A stretch of 45,255 nucleotides of DNA. Source: Spirochaetales bacterium. Its GTDB lineage: Bacteria; Spirochaetota; Spirochaetia; Sphaerochaetales; Sphaerochaetaceae. Every line of letters starts with the position of its first letter. Within the stretch, counting starts at the first letter, position 1. Positions 23,828-31,836 of this stretch are shown here, piece after piece. The stretch spans positions 1 to 45,255 of the forward strand of contig JALFRH010000084.1 of the NCBI GenBank assembly GCA_022785155.1, given 5' to 3'. The notes under the pieces were generated by a model. The model searched no databases, was not told the DNA's origin, and saw nothing but the letters and a program-made list of their open reading frames with translations. A program made the position numbers and the translations under genes.

Positions 23828-25309
23828 TTACTCTTCTTTCTTTTCTTTGCTTTCCCAAGCTTCATGTCTTGCTTTCTTCTGAGCCTCCCTCATTTTCAGG
23901 GCGTTTGGAACAGAATTGAAAGTACCAGGACCGGCAACACAACCGCCATAGCAGCACATGATCTCCACAAGGTCTGCATCCGGCTTGATCTTCGGCCAAA
24001 GCTTGATCTGTCTTACTACCTTGCTGTCGATACCGTTGATGCTCATGACTTTATACTTGCTTCTATCGTCTACACGGGAGAGTACACACTCTGCAACTCC
24101 GCCGGATACAGCAAAGTCTCTGCAGTCATCGATGGCCTTACATACATCATCATCTTCATAATCCTTAGGCATATCCGCCACATTTACGCCCTTTGCAACA
24201 AAGATTGAAGCCAATTCGCCATAAGAGAGGACTCTGTCGATCAACTCAGGATACTTGGTTGCGGCTTCATATCTCTTTGCTACGCATGGTCCGATGAAGA
24301 CTACTTTATAACCAGGGAATCTCTCCTTGCAAAGCTGGGCTGTATATCCCATAGGAGAAAGGGTTGTGGAAATATGATCCCTGATGGCAGGAATATGCTT
24401 ATCTACAAGGCTGAACCATGCAGGACAACAGGAAGTGGCAAGATATCCCTCACCCTTCTCTTTCTTTTCCATAAGTTCCTTGGCTTCTCTTTCAGCAGTA
24501 ATCTTGGCGCCTTCAGCCACTTCCACAACCTCAGTAAATCCAACGGCCTTCATAGCCTTCTTGATTTGCTCAAGGCTGCCGTCAAACTGGCCTTCAATGG
24601 CAGGAGCAATCATTCCAACCACCTTCTCGCCTTTATAGAGCATCTTTCCAACAGGAATAAGTCCGCTTCTCTTGGCAATGGCACCAAATGGGCAGGATCT
24701 GAGACAGCGGCCACAACCGATACACTTATCCGAGTTGATTTCGGAAATACCGTTCTCATTCTGCTTTACAGCTCCTACTGGACAGGAGTCTTCACAAGGA
24801 ACACAGTTATGGACAATGGCATGGAATGGACAGCGCTCCATACATTTTCCACACTTTATACACTTATCTGTATTGATGTGGGCCTTTCCTTTTACGTACT
24901 CGATTGCATCCTTGGGACAGTTTGTGGAACAAGGTCTTGCAAAACAACTTCTACAAGCATCTGAAACCTGATATTGGGACTTTGGACAAGAAGAACATCC
25001 CACTGCAATTGTTGTAAAGAGAGGGAGCTTAGGCTTATCTTCTTCCATAGCTTCTTCCATAAAAGAAGAAAGGGATCTGTATTCGTCGTCCTCCGTCTCC
25101 AAGGTATATCCTGCAAGAGCCATAATACGATACCTTACAACAGCTCTTTCCTTATAAATACAGCATCTTGAAGGCACTCTGTGACTTGGAACGATGTCGA
25201 TTGGAATTCTATCGGCATCTCTCACAAGTGTCCCTTCAAAAAGATGTCTCATGACTTCAGTGTCGATCTTGAATTTAATCTTTGCATATTGATTGTTTTT
25301 ATCGAGCAT
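23828..25309 (-). CDS. Monomeric [FeFe] hydrogenase with ferredoxin-like domain
   Basis: Makes or uses H2 with ferredoxin-type electrons in the cytoplasm. Four-cysteine iron-sulfur motifs lie at 105-131 (CSSC...C..C...C..C) and in two 4Fe-4S clusters at 150-160 and 196-206, with CVPCEDSCPVGA between. H-cluster motifs are TSCCPAW (292-298, L1), GPCVAKRYE (340-348, L2) and EIMCCYGGC (449-457, L3). In L2 the usual Met before Pro-Cys is Gly, a feature away from classic group A enzymes. The first 100 residues are unlike the usual N-terminus of CpI-type enzymes. Maturases HydEFG are not in the window. GGGAGA precedes the ATG. Confidence 0.9.
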   Translation of the reverse strand: MLDKNNQYAKIKFKIDTEVMRHLFEGTLVRDADRIPIDIVPSHRVPSRCCIYKERAVVRYRIMALAGYTLETEDDEYRSLSSFMEEAMEEDKPKLPLFTTIAVGCSSCPKSQYQVSDACRSCFARPCSTNCPKDAIEYVKGKAHINTDKCIKCGKCMERCPFHAIVHNCVPCEDSCPVGAVKQNENGISEINSDKCIGCGRCLRSCPFGAIAKRSGLIPVGKMLYKGEKVVGMIAPAIEGQFDGSLEQIKKAMKAVGFTEVVEVAEGAKITAEREAKELMEKKEKGEGYLATSCCPAWFSLVDKHIPAIRDHISTTLSPMGYTAQLCKERFPGYKVVFIGPCVAKRYEAATKYPELIDRVLSYGELASIFVAKGVNVADMPKDYEDDDVCKAIDDCRDFAVSGGVAECVLSRVDDRSKYKVMSINGIDSKVVRQIKLWPKIKPDADLVEIMCCYGGCVAGPGTFNSVPNALKMREAQKKARHEAWESKEKKEE

Positions 25310-25519
25310 TTGGGTCTCCCAATATTAGTTTTGATTCCACATAAATACTCTCATATTAATCCAATACAAACAAGTTTACTTAAGGTTATTTTTTGTCAAT
25401 ATCAGACACATCGGACTGGTTTTATCCTGGAAAAAGGACCCCTGTCTTCTCCTTGGAAAGTAATGAAAGAAAATAATTGCACTTATTCCTTCCCTTTTTC
25501 CCGGCTTCTTTGTTTTCGG

Positions 25520-26053
25520 TTATATTAGTCTTTCAAAGCCCAGCCTTTTGTCCCCTTCCTCGGACCCGGAAAGAAGGGTCAGCTCCCCCAATTCCTCGAA
25601 GCCGTTATTTACCAGAGAAGCCCTCATAGGCTTATTATCCATATGGGTATCCACCCTGACACTCTTTTTTCCTCTTCTTTCAGCCTCTTTTATGCAGTAG
25701 GAGAGTATTACGCCCATTATTCCTTTACCCATTACATCTCTCTTCACAGCACTCCTATGGATTGTAAGGTACTCTCCTTCTTCTGTTTTCCAGGAGCCCT
25801 GGAGAGTGGTGTATGAAGCCTCGGGAGTAAGAGTAAAGGCGAAGACAGCCACAACCACTCCATCTTTCAATACAACCCTTCCCCTTTTTTCAGATAAGTC
25901 TTCAAAAAAGGCTTCTTCCCCTGGGTAATCACCCTTCTGCCACTGGGATACTCCCGATTCCTTTAAAAAAGATCTGCCCTCACGCCATATGGCAAGGACA
26001 GAATCTCTATGATAGTTTTGTAGTTCCCTTATCTCAATTGACTCCAAACTCAT
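25520..26053 (-). CDS. GNAT family N-acetyltransferase
   Basis: A 177-residue acetyl-CoA-dependent N-acetyltransferase. The acetyl-CoA loop is the RDVMGKGIMG segment near 105-114 (R/Q-x-x-G-x-G/A pattern), followed by a helix and RVDTHMDNKPMRASLVNNGFEELG, the typical late strand-helix of the fold. The acceptor is unknown. It overlaps the 3' end of the ABC substrate-binding protein gene by 20 bases, so it is the last gene of that operon. Confidence 0.85.
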   Translation of the reverse strand: MSLESIEIRELQNYHRDSVLAIWREGRSFLKESGVSQWQKGDYPGEEAFFEDLSEKRGRVVLKDGVVVAVFAFTLTPEASYTTLQGSWKTEEGEYLTIHRSAVKRDVMGKGIMGVILSYCIKEAERRGKKSVRVDTHMDNKPMRASLVNNGFEELGELTLLSGSEEGDKRLGFERLI

Positions 26054-26801
26054 TCCAAAGCATCTCCAGATTCCCGGATATTACATTATAAAGTGCATCC
26101 TTTTCCAGACTGGATGGGAAATTCCTCCAAATAAGGATAGGAGTGGAAGGAACGACTTCCTGCAACGGAGATGTCACCACAGCGTGTACGTTGTCGATGA
26201 TAAGGTCATACTCCTTCGCCTCCAAGAGTTCATCTGATGACAAAGGGCCAGGGCCGAAAGTATCTACAACATTGAGGCCAAGATCTGACGCAAACTCAGC
26301 TTGGTTTGCATTTACCCACACACGAAGCTGATCCAAGCCATTTTCCTTGATTGTATTTCTTGCTTCCTCGAAAAGAGCCTCAAACTCTCCCAACCTCTTC
26401 TTTCCCTCTTCCTCCGTTCCAGCCTTTTGGGAGATTCTCTCAACCATGGCTGTAAGGTTGGAGAGAGTATTTGTAGTTCTGACCTTGACTTTGCACTCTT
26501 CTTTTACTTCCGCTGCCTCCGCAATGGTCTTCATCATTGCTTCGTAGCCTCCATACATGAAGATCTCAGCCTTGGCCACCTTCGCCACATCCATTGGTGT
26601 GATCTCATACTCAGGTGGGTGTCTCAGGTCTGCTGGTGCAACAGTATCCACACCATCCAAGCCTGCGATTTCCGCTATGGCTGCAACCCAGCTTGTGGAA
26701 GCCACATACTTTGGAGTGGAAGCAACTTCCATTGCTCCTTCCGCAAAGAGTCCAGTAAGAACCATAAGGCACAACAACATAAGAAAGATTCTCTTAAGCA
26801 T
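26034..26801 (-). CDS. ZnuA/TroA-like ABC substrate-binding protein
   Basis: A 255-residue exported binding protein (signal peptide MLKRIFLMLLCLMVLTGLFAE, no lipobox Cys) related to cluster A-I metal receptors. DLRHPPEYEITPMDVAKVAKAEIFMYGGYE keeps the first ligand region H-P-x-E-Y-E-x-x-P. The second usual ligand (His in SHDAFGY) is replaced by NANQAEF, so the metal site is incomplete compared with ZnuA/MntA. It may bind another metal or a metal complex. It is encoded between the permease (8-base overlap) and the GNAT gene. Confidence 0.7.
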   Translation of the reverse strand: MLKRIFLMLLCLMVLTGLFAEGAMEVASTPKYVASTSWVAAIAEIAGLDGVDTVAPADLRHPPEYEITPMDVAKVAKAEIFMYGGYEAMMKTIAEAAEVKEECKVKVRTTNTLSNLTAMVERISQKAGTEEEGKKRLGEFEALFEEARNTIKENGLDQLRVWVNANQAEFASDLGLNVVDTFGPGPLSSDELLEAKEYDLIIDNVHAVVTSPLQEVVPSTPILIWRNFPSSLEKDALYNVISGNLEMLWNEFGVN

Positions 26802-27624
26802 TTTTTATTCTCCTATTTGATATAGTTTCCAATAATGACTCCAAAAGGTATGTTCCTACGCTTAAAATAGCAAGGACACCACTTGCAGGAAGATTAAACC
26901 ACAGAGATATGAAGTAACCTGAAAGGGAAAGGATAAAGCCTGTAAGGGAGGCTCGGACAAAGAGATCCTTCAGCCCCTTGGCTCTTTTTCCCGCTCCTAT
27001 TACAGGAAGGATCACAAGGGTATCTATGAGCAGGGCTCCTACCATTTTCATTGATACGGACACCACCAAGGCTGTCAAAAGCAACATCAATGTATTATGG
27101 AACTCAACTTTCACCCCCATGCTCATAGCCACTTCTTTATCGAAGAAAATCATGGATAAGGGTCTGAAAAAGAGAGTTATATACAGTAGCGTGACCGCAG
27201 CAAGGAAGAAAAGAATAAAGAGGTCCCAAAGCGTCAAGGCATAGGGACTTCCCCATAATACTTCCAATGTATCTTTTGCAGGGACTCCCGATATATGGGA
27301 AAAGAGGGATGCCAAGGCCATGGTGAACACCATCATTGCAGTACTGGAGGACCCAAGGCTTCCATCTTTCCCCTTCCCCATCTTCACCATAATCAGGACA
27401 AGAAGAATATTGAGGAATATGGTTATAGGCAACAAAGGAAGGGAAAGGGAGACAGAGAGTATTCCTCCGAGAATAACCCCGTGCATAAGCATATAACGCA
27501 TGGGCATCAGATTGTTCCTTACAATTATGACACCACAGATAGGAAAGACCGTACCTGAAACAAGCATACCAATAAGACCGTAAAGTATAGGCTTCAGGGA
27601 AAGAAGCATTAGGAGTCTATTCAT
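26794..27624 (-). CDS. Metal-type ABC transporter permease (ZnuB/MntB-like)
   Basis: A 276-residue integral membrane protein with about eight helices, of the ABC-3 permease family. MPMRYMLMHGVILGGILSVSL near the start and ALLIDTLVILPVIGAG late match the family's conserved segments. The start at 27624 follows AAAGGAGG; an upstream start would add 15 residues. It overlaps the ATPase gene by 8 bases and the binding-protein gene by 8, indicating a single operon. Confidence 0.85.
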   Translation of the reverse strand: MNRLLMLLSLKPILYGLIGMLVSGTVFPICGVIIVRNNLMPMRYMLMHGVILGGILSVSLSLPLLPITIFLNILLVLIMVKMGKGKDGSLGSSSTAMMVFTMALASLFSHISGVPAKDTLEVLWGSPYALTLWDLFILFFLAAVTLLYITLFFRPLSMIFFDKEVAMSMGVKVEFHNTLMLLLTALVVSVSMKMVGALLIDTLVILPVIGAGKRAKGLKDLFVRASLTGFILSLSGYFISLWFNLPASGVLAILSVGTYLLESLLETISNRRIKNA

Positions 27625-28228
27625 CTTTCCTCCTTTCCAAGTGGACTTCTTTCCAGCCCAGCTTCTCAATGACCGAACTGTCGTGGGTGATGGCGATTAT
27701 GGCCCTGTCCTTTGTGGCCACCTTCTCCATAAGGGAAATAAAGCTGTCACGGCTCTCTCGGTCAAGAAAGGAAGAGGGTTCATCAAGAAGAATCAAAGGA
27801 GAGTTTTGTGCGAGGCACCTGGCAAGGCTTACCCTTTGTCTCTCGCCGCCGCTGAGGGAATGGAAGAGACGCTTTTTCAGGTGAAGGGCATCGGTCATGG
27901 CCAAGGCTTCGTCTATTGTGCGTTCCTTATCCCTTCCGCTCCTCCACAACCCCATCTCGACAACTTCCTCGACGCTGATGGGAAAGGGGGACGAAGGCGG
28001 ATCCTGACGGGCATAGGAGACACTTCTACCATTTGGAAAAAGGACATTCCCCTTTATTGGCTGGATTATCCCCAGAATCAAACGAAAAAGTGTGGTCTTT
28101 CCAGAACCATTGGGACCAAGCAGTAGAATGTGGTCTCCTTTATTTATGGAAAGTGAGAAGTCTTTGATTATTACCTTTTCTCCGTAGCCAGCACTGACAT
28201 GGTCAAGACACAATAATAAAGGAAGCAT
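27617..28228 (-). CDS. Metal-type ABC transporter ATP-binding protein
   Basis: A 203-residue ABC ATPase with Walker A GPNGSGKTT, Q-loop YARQDPP, signature LSGGERQRVSLARCL, Walker B PLILLDEPSSFLD and the switch His in ITHDS. I use the ATG at 28228; a GTG 36 bases upstream is possible and would extend over a hairpin-rich leader. It powers the downstream permease and receptor. First gene of an operon of ATPase, permease, receptor and GNAT genes. Confidence 0.9.
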   Translation of the reverse strand: MLPLLLCLDHVSAGYGEKVIIKDFSLSINKGDHILLLGPNGSGKTTLFRLILGIIQPIKGNVLFPNGRSVSYARQDPPSSPFPISVEEVVEMGLWRSGRDKERTIDEALAMTDALHLKKRLFHSLSGGERQRVSLARCLAQNSPLILLDEPSSFLDRESRDSFISLMEKVATKDRAIIAITHDSSVIEKLGWKEVHLERRKDE

Positions 28229-28250
28229 AAAACCTGTCCTTGAATATGAT

Positions 28251-28311
28251 GCCTTCGTGGCCACTTAAAACTTAAGCGGAAGATGCCCTTCCCTAGGAAC
28301 CTTCGTGGTTC
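28251..28311 (-). promoter_or_regulatory. Hairpin cluster in the leader of the metal-type ABC operon
   Basis: Four small perfect stem-loops in 61 bases: GCC-TTCGT-GGC (28251-28261), CTTAA-AAC-TTAAG (28264-28276), GGAAG-ATGCC-CTTCC (28278-28292) and GAACC-TTCGT-GGTTC (28297-28311). The first and last share CCTTCGTGG 48 bases apart (CCACGAAGG in the minus-strand RNA). The cluster lies just upstream of the ATPase start. It may be an RNA element or repeated protein-binding sites. It matches no riboswitch class I recognise. Confidence 0.55.
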
Positions 28312-28360
28312 AATACAATTAAAACCTAAATCAAAGGAAAAGGCAATAATAATATTAAAT

Positions 28361-28431
28361 GAAATAATTAAAGCCTTTTAAGGCGATGATAGCCATCAAT
28401 AATCTATCAAACACCTTATATCAGGCTATCA
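28361..28431 (-). terminator. Terminator downstream of the DUF3842 gene
   Basis: The 12-bp palindrome GCCTTTTAAGGC (28373-28384) is followed on the minus strand by TTTAATTATTT. A second larger stem (TGATAGCC / GGCTATCA at 28387-28394 and 28424-28431) lies between it and the stop codon. They would end the T-box transcript before the metal-type ABC operon. Confidence 0.6.
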
Positions 28432-28432
28432 A

Positions 28433-28825
28433 TTAGATTTTATCTACAGCGATCTTAATATAATCGGAAATTGACATCGTCTCGTCTACACCGGCAACAA
28501 CGACACATTTGTTGATGGGAATAAGGATCTTTCTCGCCCTGGATGCTCCTATGGCCTCAGCCATCCTGGGGGTGATTTCACCATACATGCTGTCAGCAAG
28601 AATAATACCGATAGGCCCTATTATGACATCAGCATCCCTGGATGCAAGAACTACAGGATTCTCCCCTGTAGCCCCAACATCAGCTCCGCCCTTCATCATA
28701 AGTGCCGTAGCTGTACTATTTGTTCCGATGGCCAGTATTTCACACCCAGTCTTCTTTGCCTTGATCTCTTCCACAATCCTTCGTCCGATGTTTCCACCCT
28801 GTCCATCGATTACAACTATCTTCAT
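28433..28825 (-). CDS. DUF3842 family protein
   Basis: A 130-residue small Rossmann-like protein: VVIDGQGGNIGRRIVEEI at the start, then ILAIGTNSTATALMMKGGADVGATGENPV and DVIIGPIGIILADSMYGEITPRMAEAIG, which match DUF3842 as I recall it. The GQGGNIG loop may bind a nucleotide. It follows the XRE-cupin-ligase gene by nine bases and shares its T-box controlled transcript, so a role in the same, still unknown, pathway is inferred. Confidence 0.8.
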   Translation of the reverse strand: MKIVVIDGQGGNIGRRIVEEIKAKKTGCEILAIGTNSTATALMMKGGADVGATGENPVVLASRDADVIIGPIGIILADSMYGEITPRMAEAIGASRARKILIPINKCVVVAGVDETMSISDYIKIAVDKI

Positions 28826-28834
28826 ACTCTCTCC

Positions 28835-31129
28835 TTAGAGCTTGGACCTTATGATCTTTCCACTGGTTGTCTTAGGAAGTTCGTCCTTGAATACCACCAA
28901 ACGAGGATACTTGTATGGGGCGGTATGCTCTTTGACGTAATTCTGGATCTCCTTCTTCAACTCCTCAGTAGGTTCCGTTCCTTTGGTCAAGACTATGGAT
29001 GCCTTTACTATCTGTCCCCTGACAGGATCGGGAGCTGCAGATACTCCGCACTCCAACACATAAGGCAACTCCATTATGACACTTTCAATTTCAAATGGTC
29101 CGATTCTGTATCCACTGCTCTTGATAATGTCATCCACCCTACCAACATACCAGTAGTAGCCGTCCTCGTCCACCCATGCAGTATCTCCAGTGTGATAATA
29201 ACCATCGTGCCAGACTTCCTTTGTCTTCTCTTCGTCTCTGTAATATCCAGTAAACAGGCCGCAGGGAGCTCCCTTGGATACGTCGATTACAATCTCTCCC
29301 GTTTCACCTGGCAATACTGGTTTTCCATCTGGATCCATCAAAGATACCTTATAAATAGGAGCAGGTTTGCCCATGGAGCCTACCTTGTGGCCTTCTCCGA
29401 TCAGGTTACCTATGATCATCGTGCTTTCACTCTGACCAAAGCCTTCATGGATCTGAAGTCCTGTCAGTTTTTCGAACTGTCTATATACTTCAGGGTTCAG
29501 GGCTTCTCCTGCTGTAGTCATATGATGGACTGAAGAGAAATCGTATTTCGAGAGGTCTTCTTTGATCATCATTCTCAGCATGGTTGGAGGTGCACAGAAG
29601 CTTGTTATCTGATACTTTGCAAAGAGTGGCATAATATCCTGTGCATGGAATCGATCAAAGTCATAGACAAAGGTTGCACTTTCATTAAGCCACTGTCCGT
29701 AGAGTTTTCCCCACATAGCCTTGGCCCAGCCGGTATCGGAGATGGTGAAGTGCAGTCCATCGGGATCCGTTGCATGCCAATAACGGGCTGTATGGAAGTG
29801 TCCCAAAGGATACTTGTGGTTGTGGGCTGCAATCTTGGGATATCCACTGGTTCCGCTTGTGAAGAACATCAACAACAGGTCGTCACCCTTTGGTGAATCC
29901 TTTGTTCTTCTGAAGGAAGAGGAGAATCTATGATACTCTTCGTCGAAGTCTCTCCAGCCATCCCTTTTCTTTCCGACAATTATTTTGTTGATGAGACTTG
30001 GGCAGGAAGAGGCTGCTTTATCGACTTCATCGGCACATTCACCATCGCCTGTACATATGATGGTACTTATTTCGGCTGTGTTTATCCTGTACTCGATATC
30101 ATGGGCCAAGAGCTGGTTTGAAGCAGGAATCGCAATTGCACCGAGCTTATTGAGACCTATCATTGCATACCAGAACTGATAGTGGCGTTTGAGGATCAGC
30201 ATTACTCTGTCACCCTTCTTTATACCAAGGGAAGAGAAATAGTTGGCGCATCTAGCACTCTCTTTCTTCATATCCGAGAAAGTTATTCTTCTTTCCGTCT
30301 TGTCTGCAGAGAGATGGATCATTGCAAGTTTCTCAGGAGATGTATTTCCAAGTTCATCGACTACATCGAAGGCGAAGTTGAAGGAATCCGTATTCTTAAA
30401 CTCTATTTTGGTAGGAGTTCCCGTTTCACTGGTCTCCACATCTATCCACTTCTGCCAGATACCGGGGCGATCCGTCTTCCTCTTCATTTCCTTTGCCACC
30501 GGTGCATATCTCATAGGATCCAATTCAGGAATGGATGCTCCTGTAGGATTAAGGACTATGGCATAGAACTCACAATCCTCTCCTCCCACGGCAATCATTC
30601 CATGGGGAATGGATGAGTCGAAGTAACAGGTGTCCCCCGGGTTGAGGGTGGTTTTATGTTCCCCCACCTGAACAAGAAGTTTACCGGAAATACAGATATC
30701 GAGTTCCTGTCCGTCATGGCGAGTCAACTCGATATCATTGTGTTCAGCCTCTTCCTCGTACTTACACTTGACATACAAAGGTTCTGCGATTCTTCCTTTG
30801 AAAGAGTAGGCCAAGTTGAAATATGTCATTCCATAGGCGGCAGATATCTCCTGGCCTTCCCCACGTCTTGTAACTGTAATACTTTTAAGCTTAGGGCTGT
30901 TTCCCTCGATGATATCAGTAACATCCACTCCAAGAGCCAAGGCACAACGATAGATGAAGGTGAAGTTAAGGTCTGTCTCTCCACTTTCACATTTTATGTA
31001 CTCTTCTCTGGAAACCTGTGTTTTGGATGCCATTTCATAGGTGGTGAGGCCTTCGATCTCTCTCAGATCCTTAATTCTGCCGGCCATCTCCCGTATCTTG
31101 TAATCAAGACCTGTAATGGATGCTTCCAT
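28835..31129 (-). CDS. XRE-cupin-acyl-CoA synthetase fusion protein
   Basis: A 764-residue protein. Residues about 13-75 are an XRE-type helix-turn-helix (LREIEGLTTYEMASKTQVS...YIKCESGETD). Residues about 125-215 are a cupin with HDGQELDICISGKLLV and SSIPHGMIAV. From about 265 it is an AMP-forming acyl-CoA synthetase: FFTSGTSGYPKIA, EGFGQSES, YYHTGDTAWVDEDGYYWYVGRVDD and the terminal PKTTSGKIIRSKL with the catalytic Lys. The ligase part resembles medium-chain or phenylacetate-type CoA ligases. XRE-cupin regulators are common, but here the head is fused to an enzyme. ATG at 31129 follows GGAGG just after the T-box terminator. The substrate is unknown. Confidence 0.85.
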   Translation of the reverse strand: MEASITGLDYKIREMAGRIKDLREIEGLTTYEMASKTQVSREEYIKCESGETDLNFTFIYRCALALGVDVTDIIEGNSPKLKSITVTRRGEGQEISAAYGMTYFNLAYSFKGRIAEPLYVKCKYEEEAEHNDIELTRHDGQELDICISGKLLVQVGEHKTTLNPGDTCYFDSSIPHGMIAVGGEDCEFYAIVLNPTGASIPELDPMRYAPVAKEMKRKTDRPGIWQKWIDVETSETGTPTKIEFKNTDSFNFAFDVVDELGNTSPEKLAMIHLSADKTERRITFSDMKKESARCANYFSSLGIKKGDRVMLILKRHYQFWYAMIGLNKLGAIAIPASNQLLAHDIEYRINTAEISTIICTGDGECADEVDKAASSCPSLINKIIVGKKRDGWRDFDEEYHRFSSSFRRTKDSPKGDDLLLMFFTSGTSGYPKIAAHNHKYPLGHFHTARYWHATDPDGLHFTISDTGWAKAMWGKLYGQWLNESATFVYDFDRFHAQDIMPLFAKYQITSFCAPPTMLRMMIKEDLSKYDFSSVHHMTTAGEALNPEVYRQFEKLTGLQIHEGFGQSESTMIIGNLIGEGHKVGSMGKPAPIYKVSLMDPDGKPVLPGETGEIVIDVSKGAPCGLFTGYYRDEEKTKEVWHDGYYHTGDTAWVDEDGYYWYVGRVDDIIKSSGYRIGPFEIESVIMELPYVLECGVSAAPDPVRGQIVKASIVLTKGTEPTEELKKEIQNYVKEHTAPYKYPRLVVFKDELPKTTSGKIIRSKL

Positions 31130-31149
31130 TTTGTCCTCCGTTTCGGGAC

Positions 31150-31187
31150 AAAAAAATCGTCCCAAAGAATCTTCTTCCTTTGAGACG
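31150..31187 (-). terminator. T-box terminator stem
   Basis: CGTCTCAAAG and CTTTGGGACG pair over 10 bp on the minus strand (one G-T-type pair), followed by seven T's (31150-31156). It ends 21 bases before the ligase start codon. Confidence 0.9.
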
Positions 31188-31430
31188 AGTGAACATACAT
31201 TACACCCGCGGTACCACTCAAATTGCCGCTTTTGCGACCACTCTTCGAAGTCCATCAACTTCTATGCCCTGACGCGGCAAAATCGGGAAAGTTCTACTTG
31301 CTTCCGCTTTCTTCCTTCCAGCTCTGAAGCTACAGCATATATGCTAGTGTCCTCGGCTCACACCACCCGCCGTCTCTCTCTTGTCTTTGCATATAGGCAC
31401 TCTTCGTCTAAGCCTTTAGCCAAGAATAAA
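31150..31430 (-). ncRNA. T-box riboswitch leader
   Basis: On the minus strand the 14-base T-box core AGTGGTACCGCGGG lies at 31205-31218. Upstream is a long structured stem I (TATATGC/GCATATA helix, distal GGTGGTGTGAGCC loop, CTGGAAG at the 3' base). Downstream GAGTG...CACTC can form the antiterminator, and CGTCTCAAAG/CTTTGGGACG (31158-31187) forms a competing terminator followed by seven T's. The bulge UGGU pairs with an NCCA end whose discriminator base is A. The specifier codon could not be fixed by eye. Uncharged tRNA binding should stabilise the antiterminator and turn on the ligase gene. Confidence 0.9.
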
Positions 31431-31836
31431 GGTAAATCCCATTTAATTTCAACAAAAATCTTTGCAATTTAACAAAAATTTTGTTTTTGATTTTATATCA
31501 AACTCATCATTCTTAATTAGGAATGTAATTATTTATAATATCATATATAAACTAGACGATACTATATCAACCTACCATACATGGGCAATGGATAAAGAAT
31601 GGAAACAATAGAAAACGGAATTCCTCTTTCCTGAAGGTTTTGACCCACCAAGCTTCTCCAATCAGGCTTCTCTTTCTCTCCAGATAGTATTGATTGCCCA
31701 TGGTTTTATGGATGGAAATCAGATTTCAAATTATTTCCAGCCAATATAAAAAACACTATATTAATTACTCCGGAAAGGCTGCTTCTGAAAATCTTCTTTT
31801 CAACACAACATGTAAGATTCCATCTATAATGGAACC
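31431..31836. other. Intergenic stretch between the T-box leader and the barrel operon
   Basis: About 400 A/T-rich bases. The first part would hold the T-box promoter, which I could not fix. A 44-codon minus-strand frame (31567-31701) has no ribosome-binding site and no recognisable family. The last part carries TATAAT at 31825-31830 and a perfect inverted repeat before the barrel gene start. No other gene or RNA seen. Confidence 0.4.
31818..31834. promoter_or_regulatory. Inverted repeat overlapping -10 of the barrel operon
   Basis: TTCCAT and ATGGAA are perfect inverted halves around CTATA. The right half overlaps TATAAT (31825-31830), which lies only six bases before the ATG at 31837. No ribosome-binding sequence is present, so the transcript may be leaderless. 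Confidence 0.45.

Noticed and set aside
24374..24964. 196-codon plus-strand frame opposite the hydrogenase gene
   Set aside because: Mirror frame of a strongly supported gene; no ribosome-binding site or domain.
30656..31183. 175-codon plus-strand frame over the T-box and cupin region
   Set aside because: Shadow of the XRE-cupin-ligase gene on the opposite strand.
31567..31701. 44-codon minus-strand frame upstream of the T-box leader
   Set aside because: No ribosome-binding site and no similarity seen; kept only as a mention in the intergenic entry.
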